In this document: positions 12,340 to 23,179 of the stretch, one piece after another
Layout: every line of letters begins with the position of its first letter
Numbering within the stretch: the first letter of the stretch is position 1
Assembly: GCA_015680685.1 (NCBI GenBank)
Contig: MNCI01021000.1
Span: 887-64,886 of the forward strand
DNA length: 64,000 nt
Reading direction: 5' to 3'
Origin: Gnetum montanum
Taxonomy: Eukaryota > Streptophyta > Gnetopsida > Gnetales > Gnetaceae
Program-made: the position numbers and the translations under genes
Notes under the pieces: generated by a model
Told to the model about the DNA's origin: nothing
Seen by the model: the letters and a program-made list of their open reading frames with translations, nothing else
Database searches by the model: none

Positions 12340-12610
12340 ACCTAGTTTAAAGTCCTGGTAGAACTTGTGTTGGTTTAAGGTCCTAGTAGACTGCTGTGCT
12401 AATTTAAGGTCCCAGCAGACCGTACATGCTAGTTTAATGTCGTAGCGAATGCTGCTTGTTGCCATAGTTTAATGTCATTGCAGATGTTACTCAGTGTTAT
12501 TTCCAGTTTATTTTCATAGTGAACGGTACTCAATGCTGCTAGTTTAACGTCATTGCAGACGTTACTTAGTGCTGTTTCTAGTTTATCATCGTAGTGGATG
12601 ATGGTGGCTG
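12340..12610 (-). repeat. Short-unit array downstream of pol
   Basis: About eight imperfect units of 30-45 bases share the core AGTTTAA.GTC.T.G on the plus strand (GAC...TTAAACT on the element's coding strand). The same array lies after pol in the element at 39.3 kb and after protease in the element at 15.2 kb. Units have drifted strongly. Confidence 0.7.
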
Positions 12611-12620
12611 CTGTTGCACT

Positions 12621-15130
12621 TTAGACGTAGTAAGGCTTGAGGTTGGCGAGCTTGTTGTCGTCCATGTCCGCTAGGTTTAAGGCTCCATTCTCGAAGGCTT
12701 TAGTGACCATGTAAGGGCCTTCCTAGTTGGTTGAGAATTTTCTCACGTGCTTACGAACAGCCTTGAGAACAAGGTTTCCCTTCTACACTAGCTGTCAGCG
12801 CAGGTCTTCATGATGCTTCTACTGCTACTTGCTCTGGTAGTGCTTGATGCATCTCAGTGTCTGTGTGCACTCCTCCTCTAATGAGTTGAGGTCGATGATC
12901 TGCGACTCATTGTTCCGGGCTTCACTCATGACATCAGATAGGATCATCTGAATTGAAGGTACCTGCAACTCAAAAGGCAACACAGCTTCAAATCCATAAA
13001 CAAGGCTATAAGGAGTCTTATTTTTTGTGGTCCTGCACATCGTTCGGTAGGCCCACAGAACGTAGAGGATTTACTTGTGCCACCATCTCTTGCTATTGTT
13101 GAGCATTCGCTTCAACAAGTTGATGATGGGCTTATTTGTAGCCTTCACCTACTCGTTTGTTTACAGATAATAGGGGTAAGAGAATGATTATCTAATGCCT
13201 AGGTTGTTACAGAAGGTTCGGGTTTTTGTACTGCTGAACTGTGGCCCATTATCGATCACAATAGTCATTGGAAGCCCAAATCTAGTTACGATGTTGTCTA
13301 GGATGAAGTGGCAGATTTTCTGAGACGTCGTCTTCCTTAGGGGGATAGCTTCCACCCACTTGGTAAAGTACTCATTGGTGGTGATAATGAAACTATGCCC
13401 TACAGAGGACTTAGGTGTGATAGGCCCTATGAGGTCTTGTCTTCATCATTGGAAAGGCCACGTGATTTGTGTTGGGTGCAGGTTTGTAGGTGCTACGTGT
13501 ATGAGATTTGCGTATCTTTAGCACGTGTCGCATATCTTGACTTTCGACAGGCAGTCACGCTCCATGTGGGGCCAATAGTACCCTAGGCATCTAATTTTTG
13601 TAGCCATAGCCCTAGGTGCTATGTGTCCACCACACAGCCCCTCATGTACTTCATTAACTACCTTCTGTGCCTGCTCGCGACCCATGCATGCTAGCAATAT
13701 CCCATCATAGGAACGTCGGCACAAGGCTTCATTTCCCATGAGCACGTATTATTGGGCACACTTATGGATTGCATCTCTCTGGGTAGATGTCAATCCATCT
13801 GGGGAATTGCCATGTTGTAGATAACTTTTAAAATTGGCATACCACTCCTGGGTCTCCACGACACTGACAAAGGCCACGTGTTTCACCTGAGTGATACGCT
13901 CAGTGCATTTGATAATCAAAGTTGGCAGATTTTCCAAGGAATGTGATGGAATGTTTAACGTGAGGGTAGCTAGGGCATCTGCCATGATGTTCTCATTGCA
14001 TAGCACATGTTGCGCATTGATGGTCATAAATTGCTTAAGTAGGGTTTTCGCCAGGTCGCAGTAGGGTTGTAGGTGCATAGCCTTGCAGGTGTAGACCTTG
14101 GTGATCTGATTCACGACTAGTTGTGAATCTCCCCAAATTGCTAGGTGTTGTATGTGTAGTTCTTGGGTAGTTAAGAGGCCTTTGAGCAACCCTTCATATT
14201 CTGCCACATTGTTGGTGCATGGGAACGCAAAATGATAAGTAGATGGATCCATTTCCCCAAAAGGGAACGTGATGATGGCAGCTGCACTACCTCCTCGTGT
14301 GGTTGATGCACCATTGAAATGTAAAGTGGCTTTGAGATGCGATGGGATAATGTCGACATTGCTTACGTGTTTGTCCAAAAATTCGAAGTCTATGGTGGCC
14401 TGGTCATTGACGGGCAAGGCCGTGAGTTGGGTTGCTATGGCTTGACCCTTCGTCGATGATTAACTTACATAGTATAAATCGAACTCTGTGATTATTGTCT
14501 TCCCTCGGGCTATCTTGCTACTTTTGTATAGGTTGTTAGTGATAGCTCGAAGAATATTGCTTTTGCAAATGATGTTAGTTGTACTGCGGAATAGGTAATG
14601 CCTCCACTTTTTTAGTGTGAACACTAGGGCAAGGTAATTCCTCTTCACTTCGTTGTATTTTGCCTTGTACGCTATTAATGTGTGGCTCAGGTAATACACT
14701 AGTATCTCAGAACCGTCGTCTCGTTTCTGACATGTGTTGGAGGTGGCAAGATAGATGAAGAATGGTTTATCCCTCTATCATAGATGCATAGTTGGGAGGT
14801 GTGAAAGCTTCTTCTTCATATCATCAAAGGCCTATTGACACTGGGTTGTCCATTCGAAGTTAACCCCCTTCTTTAAATAATGTTGCATGGGGTGTAACTT
14901 TTCATTCAACCTTGCTATAAACCTTTGAATGAATTGTACTCTACCTTGCAAACCACGTAGCTTCTTAAGGTTTGTGGGAGGTGCCAGGTTGACAATGGCC
15001 TTGACTTTATCAGGGTCCACCCATATTCCTACCTCCAATACTACGAACCCTAACATGCGTCTGGTTTTCACCCCAAATACGCACTTGAAACACCACAAAA
15101 TTTCGAGCTTAGTACTTTTCCAACAAGAAG
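12621..15130 (-). pseudogene. Pol pseudogene: RT end, RNase H, integrase
   Basis: On the minus strand, RT's C-terminal part and connection region lie at 15130-14460. RNase H lies at about 14420-13900, with YH.AFPCTNNVAEYEGLLKG and the GDS motif. The integrase zinc finger lies at 13700-13520 (HEGLCGGH, later CDTC). The integrase core follows, with LIGPI and VIDNGPQF. The DDE glutamate position reads V-K-A where the related element has A-E-A, so the third catalytic residue is lysine. The frame ends with a GPF/Y-like module (EGPYMVTKAFENGA) and a TAA at 12621-12623. Several stops and frameshifts interrupt it. In life it would copy and integrate the element. Confidence 0.8.
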
Positions 15131-15229
15131 CAGGTCCCTGCAAACCACAGACGACCACAGCTACATCTGGTATCAAACATGGCAACTTCGAAAACCAGAT
15201 ACTTAATTTTCACTAAGTATGCATTCTCA

Positions 15230-15665
15230 GTGTATATGCTCAGCGTATACACCCAAGTTTACATTCTCAGCGTATACGCCCAGCATATACGCTCAAAGTT
15301 CACATTCACAGCGTATACGCCCGATGTTCACAGCGTATACGCCCAACGTACACGACCAGCGTACATACCTCACAAGTACGTTCAGCTTGTACGACTGATA
15401 CATATGCCCGGCATGCAATCCCCGAAGATGGAAACAACACTGTTCACAGCGTATACGCCCAACGTACACGACCAGCGTACATACCTCACAAGTACGTTCA
15501 GCTTGTACGACTGATACATATGCCCGGCATGCAATCCCCGAAGATGGAAACAACACTGCAGAGCAAGACTTGGTACAAGGCAGCAACCATCAGCGTATAT
15601 GCCCAGTGTATACGCCCAGAGTCTACGCTCGCCTGATACAGCTTATACGCTCAGCGTATATGCCC
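15230..15665. repeat. AGCGTATACGCT-type palindromic motif array
   Basis: CAGCGTATACGCCC and close variants occur about ten times. The core AGCGTATACGCT is a perfect 12-base palindrome, so the motif reads the same on both strands. The array lies upstream of the LTR's TATA-type box, where transcription-factor sites would be expected. Confidence 0.7.
15326..15557. repeat. Perfect 116-bp tandem duplication
   Basis: Units 15326-15441 and 15442-15557 read identically by eye, from GTTCACAGCGTATACGCCC to GGAAACAACACT. Perfect identity inside an otherwise mutated element implies a recent duplication or an assembly artefact. Confidence 0.85.
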
Positions 15666-15761
15666 AGCAAATGTAACATGTTGTACACTTGTAAATTTCA
15701 TTCTTTTGCACATGGTCAACGTGCCCCATGTCACCCAACCCGAGTCTAACGTCAAAACCTG

Positions 15762-15768
15762 TATAAAA
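15762..15768 (+). promoter_or_regulatory. TATA-type box of the plus-strand LTR
   Basis: CTGTATAAAAACCCC is a good plant TATA box, about 100 bases after the palindromic motif array and about 590 bases before the LTR end. It probably sets the U3/R boundary shortly downstream. Confidence 0.5.
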
Positions 15769-16356
15769 ACCCCAATTTTTCATTAGATCAAGGTCGGTTG
15801 GCAATTTTGGGCAAAAACCAGAGACGCTAAGAACCAAAGCAGATAATATTGTACGTTGGACCTCAACCCTGTACGCTGAGCATACAGCTTCTACGCTATG
15901 CCTACAGTTTGAACCAACCAACAGTCACCCCTGCATCCACCGGGGCTATTCGTCTGCCTTGTGTGAAAGCCACAACTATGTTAGATCGGTGCATTGTAAC
16001 TCTCACTTTGTAATAATATTGCTGCAGTTTCGTCCTAAAATCTGTTACAGTTTTGCATCAATTGTTACATGTTTACTGTTTATGCTGTTTTACGTTTACG
16101 CTCCGTTTACACCAGTTACACTGTTTACGCGCTATTTTACATCTGTTACGTTGTTCACGTATAACCCAGCGTATAGCACCTCAGTGTATGTTTGGGGAAA
16201 TCCTTGCCTGATTTGCGTGCGGACCATCCAAGGTACTCTGCCTTCGTTCATTCTAGCTCGCCCTGAGGCGAAGCTCGTGTCTTCTGTGCGTGTCCAGTGA
16301 TCCCCCGGTTTCTGTTCCTTTCAGCTGGAGACCGATGATTTCAGACGGTACAGAAA

Positions 16357-16374
16357 TTGACGCTAGAAGGAGGG
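16357..16374 (+). promoter_or_regulatory. Primer-binding site
   Basis: TTGACGCTAGAAGGAGGG follows the LTR end GGTACA after four bases. It differs from TGGCGCTAGAAGGAGGG (24.46 kb and 50.84 kb) at one base (TGAC for TGGC). It would pair with the 3' end of a host tRNA that I cannot name. Confidence 0.7.
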
Positions 16375-17065
16375 CCTCTGCCTAAAACTTACTGTGCCTC
16401 AAAGTTCTCAGCATCTACGCTATTGGGTATACGCCAACCTTACCTGAAAACTTCCTAGCGTCTACGCTGTTGACCATACGTTGATTCTTTTATACAAACC
16501 TCCCAGCGTTTACGTTACATAGTTTAAAACTTACCATCTGCAAGTCTCCCAGCGTCTACACTGTTAACCATACGTTGACTCTCTCAGCAAAATCCCTAGT
16601 GTCTACGCTGCCAAATATACGCTGCACGCTTTATGCTGCAGACTTTGTCTACGCTGCACACAAGATCCTATTTACGCTGCTGACATATACGCAGCTGCTA
16701 AGTTTATGCTGCACTCTCTACGCTATAGACCCTGTCTACACTGTACGTTGACTTTGTCTCTGCTGTTCAGTTTATGCTGCAGACTCTATGTCGTAGACTC
16801 ATCTATGCTGTCATCCAGTATACGCTACACTCCATACGCTATAAACCTTGTTTACACCGTACATAAACTCTGTCTACGCTGCTTAGTGTATACGTTGTAC
16901 GCTCTATGCAGTAGATTCTCTATGCTGCCACTATACGTTGTCTACGCTGTCATTATACACTAGTCGTCGAAGCGTATATGCTGTATGCCACCAACGTAGG
17001 TTTACGCCGCACTAAGTACACTAATTTCACATCCCTACACTGTGTCACATTCTCAACTGTTCATC
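16375..17065 (+). repeat. Leader with TCTACGCTG / TATACGCTG motif repeats
   Basis: This region lies between the primer site and the first gag ATG. It holds more than twenty copies of TCTACGCTG, TATACGCTG and near variants, irregularly spaced at about 15-50 bases. Short open frames on either strand (for example 16706-16963) only reflect the repeats. Confidence 0.7.
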
Positions 17066-20000
17066 ATGAACACCGCAAACACCACCGCTACAACCACCCA
17101 GGTCACAGACCTCGTAAGCACCATGGCCATTCAATAGCCTGTGGTACAACCCACAGTGGGGCCCCACCGGTCTCTTAGGTTGCAAGGGAGGAACCCATCG
17201 TCTAACATCATAACCCAAGACCAGTAAAACTTCATATGCATGAAAATACAGGCCGACCTAGCCGTGGACCGAGTCGAAATAAAAGTTAAAAGGCAATATA
17301 AAATTTTCTACAGGGGGGATAAGAGTTCATTCCTTCCCCGTATGATATCATCCCTCTTCCAGAGCCTTACTCTGAGCTCATCGCACACCTCCTCCTACAA
17401 AGGAGTCAATCTCTAGATTAGCCTGTAGTAAATCCTCAACAAGAAGAGGAGGATGAGTTTGCCACCCAATCTGAACATGAAGATTCCTACCATACGCTTA
17501 GTCCACAAACCTATGTCAACCCCATGTTTCATCCAGGCACAGGGGAAATTACATCCCTCCAACCCCCTAGATTCACCCAAGCACAAATACCTCCACCAGA
17601 AACGTCTGCACTTGTTCATATTCCTCCTCCAAGTGACCCGCAAATCAATACACTCCCTCTTGCTATTCTCCCCGCTGCAACTGTAGGCCCATCCTCGCAA
17701 GTACCACCCCATCACAATAACGTCGGAGCAACCTTCCCGCCCTGAGTGATCGGGATGCCATATGTGATACCGGCATCTATGTCTGCTCACTATATTCCCC
17801 GCATCCAAACGCATGGAGCTCCTTCCACCGTTGTAACCCAACAAGTTCAGGGGGTTCCTACACAAAACATGACCGAGCAATGGGCAGCAATGGGTGCTCA
17901 ATCACACCAACCCCCTCATTATAACATACCACCTCACATGATTCCATCGATCAACATTCCTCAAGCACAACCCCAACAACAACAACCCCTTGCGTACAAC
18001 GTGCCGCCCCTAGGGCCTCCTGCTATAAATATCCTGCAAGCACAACCTCCAATTACACAAATGTTCACCTTCCAACCCACCACCCAACAATCTAGCATGT
18101 ATATCGTACAACACCCCCAAGCTGCTATCTCACTTAGAGCCCAAGACTGGGCTGACACTAGAAAACTAATCCAAGAACTAACCAATGAGGTCAAATGCCT
18201 CAAGACAGCCACTGACGGAGAGTTGAAGGTAGTGGACTTTTACCACGATGACCCCATCACCTCTTCCATTCCGACTCTAACCTTGCCCAAGGGTGTATCA
18301 TTGCCTACGCTAACTAAATATAATGGGGAGATGGACCCCAACGCTCACCTTATAACATTTAGACTAGAATGCGCATTACTCTAGGCATGGCCACATGCCA
18401 TTTTGCGAGTGTTCCTTATGTCCCTCGCAGGGAGAGCACTTGATTAGTATCGGGCCTTGCCGAGAAACTCGATATTTTCCCTAGAGGAGTTGTTACATCA
18501 ATTCGTTACCAGGTTCAAGAATAACTTGAAACCTAAAGCGACACTTGACAGTCTTATACAGGTCAAACAAGCACCTCTGGAACCCGTACAAAAATTCATC
18601 CAGAGGTGGAGTGCTGCTCTCAATGAGTTACACGAGCCGATTCCACAGACGTATCTGCTCACCATTCTAAAAGGGTCTATCAACGACTTTTTCAAATCCA
18701 AGTTATATTATCTCAATGCGCGTAACCTCAATCAATCCTTTGTATAGATTAAAAACATAGAGGAGGTGGCCTGAAATAGCCACGATCCTACGTATTTAGC
18801 CTTTAAGAATCAACACAGTAAAAAAGATAAAGAAAAGGCTAAAACAACTATAGTAGGGTTAGAAGAAATGCAATAAGTAAATGCGGCACAACAAAGCAAA
18901 CCACCGGTGGCCCCTACTAATTACACTAAATCCACTCCTGCGACCGCACCAGAATCGTCCTCATCACAGAACCCAACACCAAACTATACGAAAAATTTTG
19001 AGAGGAAAGAACCCTCCCAATATACGCCACTGCCTATGAAGCCATCCCAGCTATTTGACCAACTCCTGAAAGCTGGATTAATGAAACACAAATAGTTATC
19101 CCCTGCTGCTACCCAGAGACATGACCGGTTTTGTCAACTGGTTCAGAACCCAAGCTTAGCAATGCTGGATGAGCCCCCAGTACCCAAAGGTTTTAGGATG
19201 GACCATTTTTGTGACTATCACCAACATAATGGGCATGGCACGGATTACTGTTTCACCCTGAAACAAGACATACAACGAATGATCAACGAAGGTCAAATCA
19301 CTTTCGATGAGGCCAACCCCGTCCAACTGCAAAACCAGGCCATGGGTGTGTACAAAGACCCTCTGAATACCAAAGAGGCACTGTACGTTATTAACACAAT
19401 CTACCTAGATAATGAACTTGAAACACCTAGCATTAACACTGTCTACTTTGACTATGAGCAACAAACTCCTAACAAGCCATTTGTAGTCTGCATTCCTCCC
19501 GCTCCATCAACATCCATGCCTCAACCATCATACGCTCCTCATCAGCCATATGTTGTTTGTGTACCCCCCACCGTAGCAACTTCTAACACCCACACACGCA
19601 AAAAACCATATGTGGTGCGCGTACCTCCCACCGCTACTACCACCAACTCACAAACACCTTCTATTCAGCCTGCCCCTTACGTAGTCCGTGTGCCACCTAC
19701 CGTTGCAATAGCGCAGGTCCAACCTCTACCTAAAACAACCCCATATGTCGTTAGGACACCCGAAAGTCTTAATGATTACCAATCCACCGCCTCGCAAACG
19801 CAAAGTAAACCCAGTCCTTATGTCATCAGGGTGCCCGGCCAGCCTAGTGCTCAAACGCATGTGACCATCCAACCGCAACCTCGCCTGACTCCATACGCAG
19901 TACAAATTCCAAAATAGCTTGAGGCTCTGAAACTGACTCCACCCCCACGTCACACACAAGAACGCTTAGTAGATAAGCTCACACACGAACACTTGGAGAA

Positions 20001-21264
20001 GGAGCGTCAACGGCTAGCCGTAGGACCTCCTGAACCTACTCCACTAAACACAATGCCCATGACACCACCTAACAATCAACCAAATGGAGGCCATGAGGGT
20101 GAACCATCCAAGAAACATGATATGTCTAAAACAACGGTTCTAAGCAAAAACGACAAACCAACAACGCATGAAATAAAACTATTGGGCCCAATGGACCAAG
20201 TCACCGTCGATAAACATGTGCCCAATACTAGAGATTTAGCAACAGCCCTAACACAAGTCACACAAGCACTCAAACAAAATAATACTTCACTGAGCTTATA
20301 TGACTTAGTTTTAACATCTCAAACACATCGAGAAGCTTTGGTGTGCATGCTAACGTCTATCCCAGTAAGCGAGGACTTGCCTCCAAATGAACCTTCAATT
20401 CATCTGGTAATGTACTCACCCCAAGGGTCAACTTCCAAACCATTAAGTTTCCACAACGATAACATCAAGGTGGATAAGAAAACAGGGGAGATAACAATAG
20501 CCCCTATGTTCATAACAATACGAGTAAACCAATTCAAGATACATAGGGTCCATGTAGATGATGGAGTTGCCAGAAACATAGTACCATATCCCATCGTCGA
20601 ACAACTAGGGCTTACAAAGTTAATCAGACCAACTGCCACCACATGTTTGAAATCATTCACCGGGTCGCGCGTGATAGTTAAAGGCACCGTGACTTTAGAC
20701 TTCATACTAGGGGATCAATTCCCCACATCCGCCGACTTCGTAGTAATCGATGAAATGCGAGGATTCAACCTAATATTAGGAAGGCCCTGGTTAGCCCAAC
20801 TGAAAGCAGTCTCATCCCCTATACACCAAGAGATTCATTTGCCTTATGAAGGTGGTGAAATCATCATACATGGGGAGGCTACTACACCCATCATTTCATT
20901 GTACATAGACACAGACCAAGGCTCAGAGGTTAAGCTTGAAGAGCCTAGACAGCATGACATAAATGAACAACAACTAGTAAGCGATAATCCTTTAAACACA
21001 GAAGAAGATCCACCCAAAACAAAAATACCTAGGCTTGACATTGTACATACGCAACCTCACTTAGAAACCACAACTGACATAGAAACCATGATACATGCAG
21101 AAGTGCAAAAAAACACTGACGCGGGAACCATTCCATCAGATGTCCCTTAGGCTGAATTACCATTCAACGTAATTAGTGAAGGGGACACTGAATATAGAAT
21201 CATACCCGCTAACTCTACTCCCAACGTTAAAATGCGAAAAGTCAAAAAATTATTAAACCGATAA
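17066..21264 (+). pseudogene. Gag-protease polyprotein broken mainly by stop codons
   Basis: An ATG at 17066 opens a gag whose early part (HRSLRLQGRN, then NFICMKIQADL) matches the gag at 50.56 kb. From about 17.5 kb to 21264 one frame is kept, with stops near 17743, 18382, 18442, 18745, 18771, 18874, 19093, 19915 and 21148. Where the related copy can be compared, each is a Trp or Gln codon changed by one transition. Domains in order are a Pro/Gln-rich N-part, capsid (18.2-18.75 kb), a His/Cys finger at 19.2 kb (FCDYHQHNGHGTDYC), repeats of PYVVRVPP (19.48-19.91 kb), and protease at 20.5-20.9 kb (VDDGVARNIVPYPI, then FNLILGRPWLAQL). Its active site is DDG instead of DSG/DTG. The final stop is TAA at 21262. 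Confidence 0.85.
19470..19915 (+). repeat. PYVVRVPP-type repeats within gag linker
   Basis: The translated segment repeats PYVV[RC]VPP[TA] about every 20-25 residues: PFVVCIPPA, PYVVCVPPT, PYVVRVPPT (twice), PYVVRTPE, PYVIRVPG, PYAVQIPK. The related element at 48.0-48.3 kb has PFIIRAP repeats in the same place. The linker between zinc finger and protease therefore varies by repeat gain and loss. Confidence 0.75.
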
Positions 21265-21269
21265 ATAAC

Positions 21270-21515
21270 AAAAAAAAAATTGTCCAAAATGACGTTAAAC
21301 TACGACAAGTCCTGAATGACGTTAAACTATCATGTCCGCAATGACATAAAACTAGCCATGATCAGAAATGGTCGGTCAACCGAGAAATCCACCCGTGTCG
21401 TTCGAAATGTCCCTTGCTTACGTTGGGGCCCGAAATGGCCTTACACTATGCATGTGGCCTGAAATGGCCTTAAACTAGTGCAAATCTGGCCCGAAATGGC
21501 CTTAAACTAGATCAT
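21270..21515 (+). repeat. Short-unit arrays after protease
   Basis: Three units hold ATGAC(G/A)T(T/A)AAACT (21285-21355), and three hold GGCC(C/T)GAAATGGCCTTA(A/C)ACT (21425-21512). Both types share the ending TTAAACT. Equivalent units lie in the protease-RT gap of the 39.3-kb element (46.48-46.58 kb), and the first type also lies after pol there and at 12.4 kb. Confidence 0.75.
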
Positions 21516-21792
21516 CTACTTATACTTAGTTTTCCTCTTTTGTTTATCATTATACTCCAACTTATAATTACATCCATGCATTACACTTAAAGCACAAAAA
21601 CAAACCAAAACATTATACATTGTTGTGTTGTGTTTGCAATTAAACTTAAAAACAACAACAAAAAATTTCATACATGAAATGATGTACAAGTACAAGAGTT
21701 AACTGGTTTCATTCATCTCAATTTACAATTCCTGTATAAATTTGAGTCCGAATAGTTTCACAACAAAACAAAACGATAAAAACTAAAATAAA
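21516..21792. other. AT-rich segment between arrays and antisense ORF
   Basis: No coding features are visible. It lies downstream of the antisense ORF's stop codon, so it could hold that transcript's 3' untranslated region. On the minus strand I see no clear polyadenylation signal that I would defend. Confidence 0.3.
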
Positions 21793-22954
21793 CTAAACAT
21801 CCAGGATGGGAGGATCGTCCCCTTTAGACCCGTTGGCATCATGGGCCCCCGCTCCATTGGGGCCAGCTTCTTGGACATCATCATCGCCTTGATCCTAAAA
21901 ATGCAAAAGAAATAATCAACATAAGGATGAAAGGAAAAACCTTCAAACGTTATTCAGTGAACCAATTTCATAATAACAAAATGCTTACCATAGGGGATCC
22001 CCCTAAACCGAATTCCAGCCGGCGAAGGATTTCCTCTTCTGAGACACTGGTCCAATCGGTCCCATCAAGGCCTAGGTCGACATCTTCCAAGGCCTTCCCC
22101 TTGTCAACAGCTGACCAGGTAGGATGCTTTAGAGGGAATTCACCCACAGACACCTCCCCAGAAGCGGTCGTGATTACCCTTGTAGGCGACTCCATCTCAA
22201 CAGTTGTGTTTTGAGCAAAGGTATCAAAAGCATAGCATAGACCCAGACCCTCCACAAACATTTCAAGTTGCGTTCCTTGGAAGCGAAAGATTTCCAATCT
22301 TAACACTTGAGGTTAAGTAGATCTATTTGGGCCTTACGCTCTGCTAGTCTCTGTGTCAGTGACACGTGGCAATTGAGTAGGTTCCAGTATCTAGTATACG
22401 TGACCTCGGAAGTCCACCAAGAGCGATCACCACTTAGTTTAGTAGAGGCGAACTCATACCAAGCCTTGAGATCGTCACGCTCAACTAACAACTCAGAAAC
22501 TTCCTTCTCCTTTTCTTGAATCTGCAACCACAACTGTTTGACAGAATGCGTACAAGTCCAGAGCGACTTGGCATTGTGTACAAGAACGTCCACCACCTCC
22601 TCATAAACAGGCCTTGGCACCTGCTCGACTTCTGGGGATAATGTGGGTAAACTCTCTATGCTAATTGTCTTAGAAGGATCCCACATCAATTTGGCACCTA
22701 TGCACACGAAAAGAACAAACACTAAAATGACAAAAATAGGGTGTGAAACTCTAAAGCTGCAAATAATTCGAAACATTTATACCTATCTCAGGGTGGGCTT
22801 CCTGAGTTTTTTCAACAACTTCCTCAGCGATACTAGCCACAAAATCCATCTTACTTGGCATTTCGGTCCAAGTAAATGGTCCACGAGTGCGAGACGGACT
22901 AACCTCCGCGGTCCTTTCAAGGGGAACCGTTTTCATGGGCACATCCAACCACAT
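21793..22954 (-). CDS. Spliced ORF antisense to the retroelement
   Basis: Three exons can be read on the minus strand: 22954-22783, 22697-21989 and 21894-21793. Introns of 85 and 94 bases are T-rich with GT...AG ends (G|GTATAA to GCATAG|G; ATG|GTAAGC to TTTTTAG|GAT), and reading phase is kept across both. The frame ends at TAG 21795-21793. One frameshift of a single base near 22300-22306 is the only break, giving about 327 residues in all. Exon 2 holds a heptad-like charged helix (QIQEKEKEVSELLVERDDL); exon 3 is acidic. I recognise no family. Tat-lineage elements are known to carry extra ORFs, some antisense, but this protein may also be a captured host fragment. The ATG lies 13 bases from the LTR at 22967, so upstream exons may have been lost. 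Confidence 0.55.
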
Positions 22955-23127
22955 CGTCCTGGTTTCTGTTGAGGCCAAATTTCACCCATACTAGGCATGG
23001 GGCCTTGTTGAACCAGTTTAATATTAAAAATAAAAATATATACAATAAAATATAAAATTCTAAAATTAAAAATTAAAATTAAATAAAATTAAACTTAGGG
23101 TTAGGTTTCGGTTTCTCCACCCGCTGC

Positions 23128-23134
23128 TATAAAC
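23128..23134 (+). promoter_or_regulatory. TATA-type box of the LTR
   Basis: GCTGCTATAAACAGGGAGGG sits where A/T-rich U3 sequence changes to GC-rich sequence, consistent with a transcription start about 30 bases downstream. Confidence 0.45.
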
Positions 23135-23179
23135 AGGGAGGGAGGAGCACGTCGAAGGGGGGAGGGGGATTTTTGGAGG

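Larger units (their letters stand above)
9671..15130 (-). mobile_element. Truncated Tat/Ogre-like LTR retrotransposon
   Basis: The element reads on the minus strand. From its coding 3' end it has an LTR (9671-11290), a polypurine tract, a long 3' untranslated region with a short-unit array, integrase, RNase H and the C-terminal half of RT. Its RT is cut at about 15.12 kb, where sequence of another, plus-strand element begins. The 5' LTR, gag and protease are therefore missing. Pol sequence and polypurine tract closely match the 13.1-kb element at 39.3 kb, so they are the same family. Stops and lost catalytic residues show it is dead. Confidence 0.8.
15131..16352 (+). repeat. 5' LTR of the plus-strand gag-protease element (left end approximate)
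   Basis: The right end is set by a primer site starting at 16357. A plus-strand TATA-type box lies at 15762-15768. The left end is uncertain: the neighbouring element's RT stops near 15120, and GCGTATACGC-rich sequence begins near 15230. The LTR includes a 116-base perfect tandem duplication and many AGCGTATACGC motifs. Confidence 0.6.
15131..22966 (+). mobile_element. Plus-strand Tat/Ogre-like element, RT to integrase missing
   Basis: The order is 5' LTR, primer site, motif-rich leader, gag-protease frame (17066-21264), short-unit arrays (21270-21515) and a spliced antisense ORF (21793-22954). At 22967 a different LTR begins and no pol follows. Gag and protease align domain by domain with the minus-strand element at 39.3 kb. 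In that copy the next parts would be RT, RNase H and integrase, so the pol half was lost or displaced by the LTR at 22967. Confidence 0.75.

Noticed and set aside
15200-15670. CRISPR-like array, because of regularly recurring GCGTATACGC words
   Set aside because: Spacing is irregular, spacers are not unique, the setting is a plant LTR, and a tandem duplication explains the longest repeats.
17413-17901. 162-codon open frame on the minus strand
   Set aside because: It lies opposite the Pro/Gln-rich part of gag, which aligns with the sibling gag on the plus strand.
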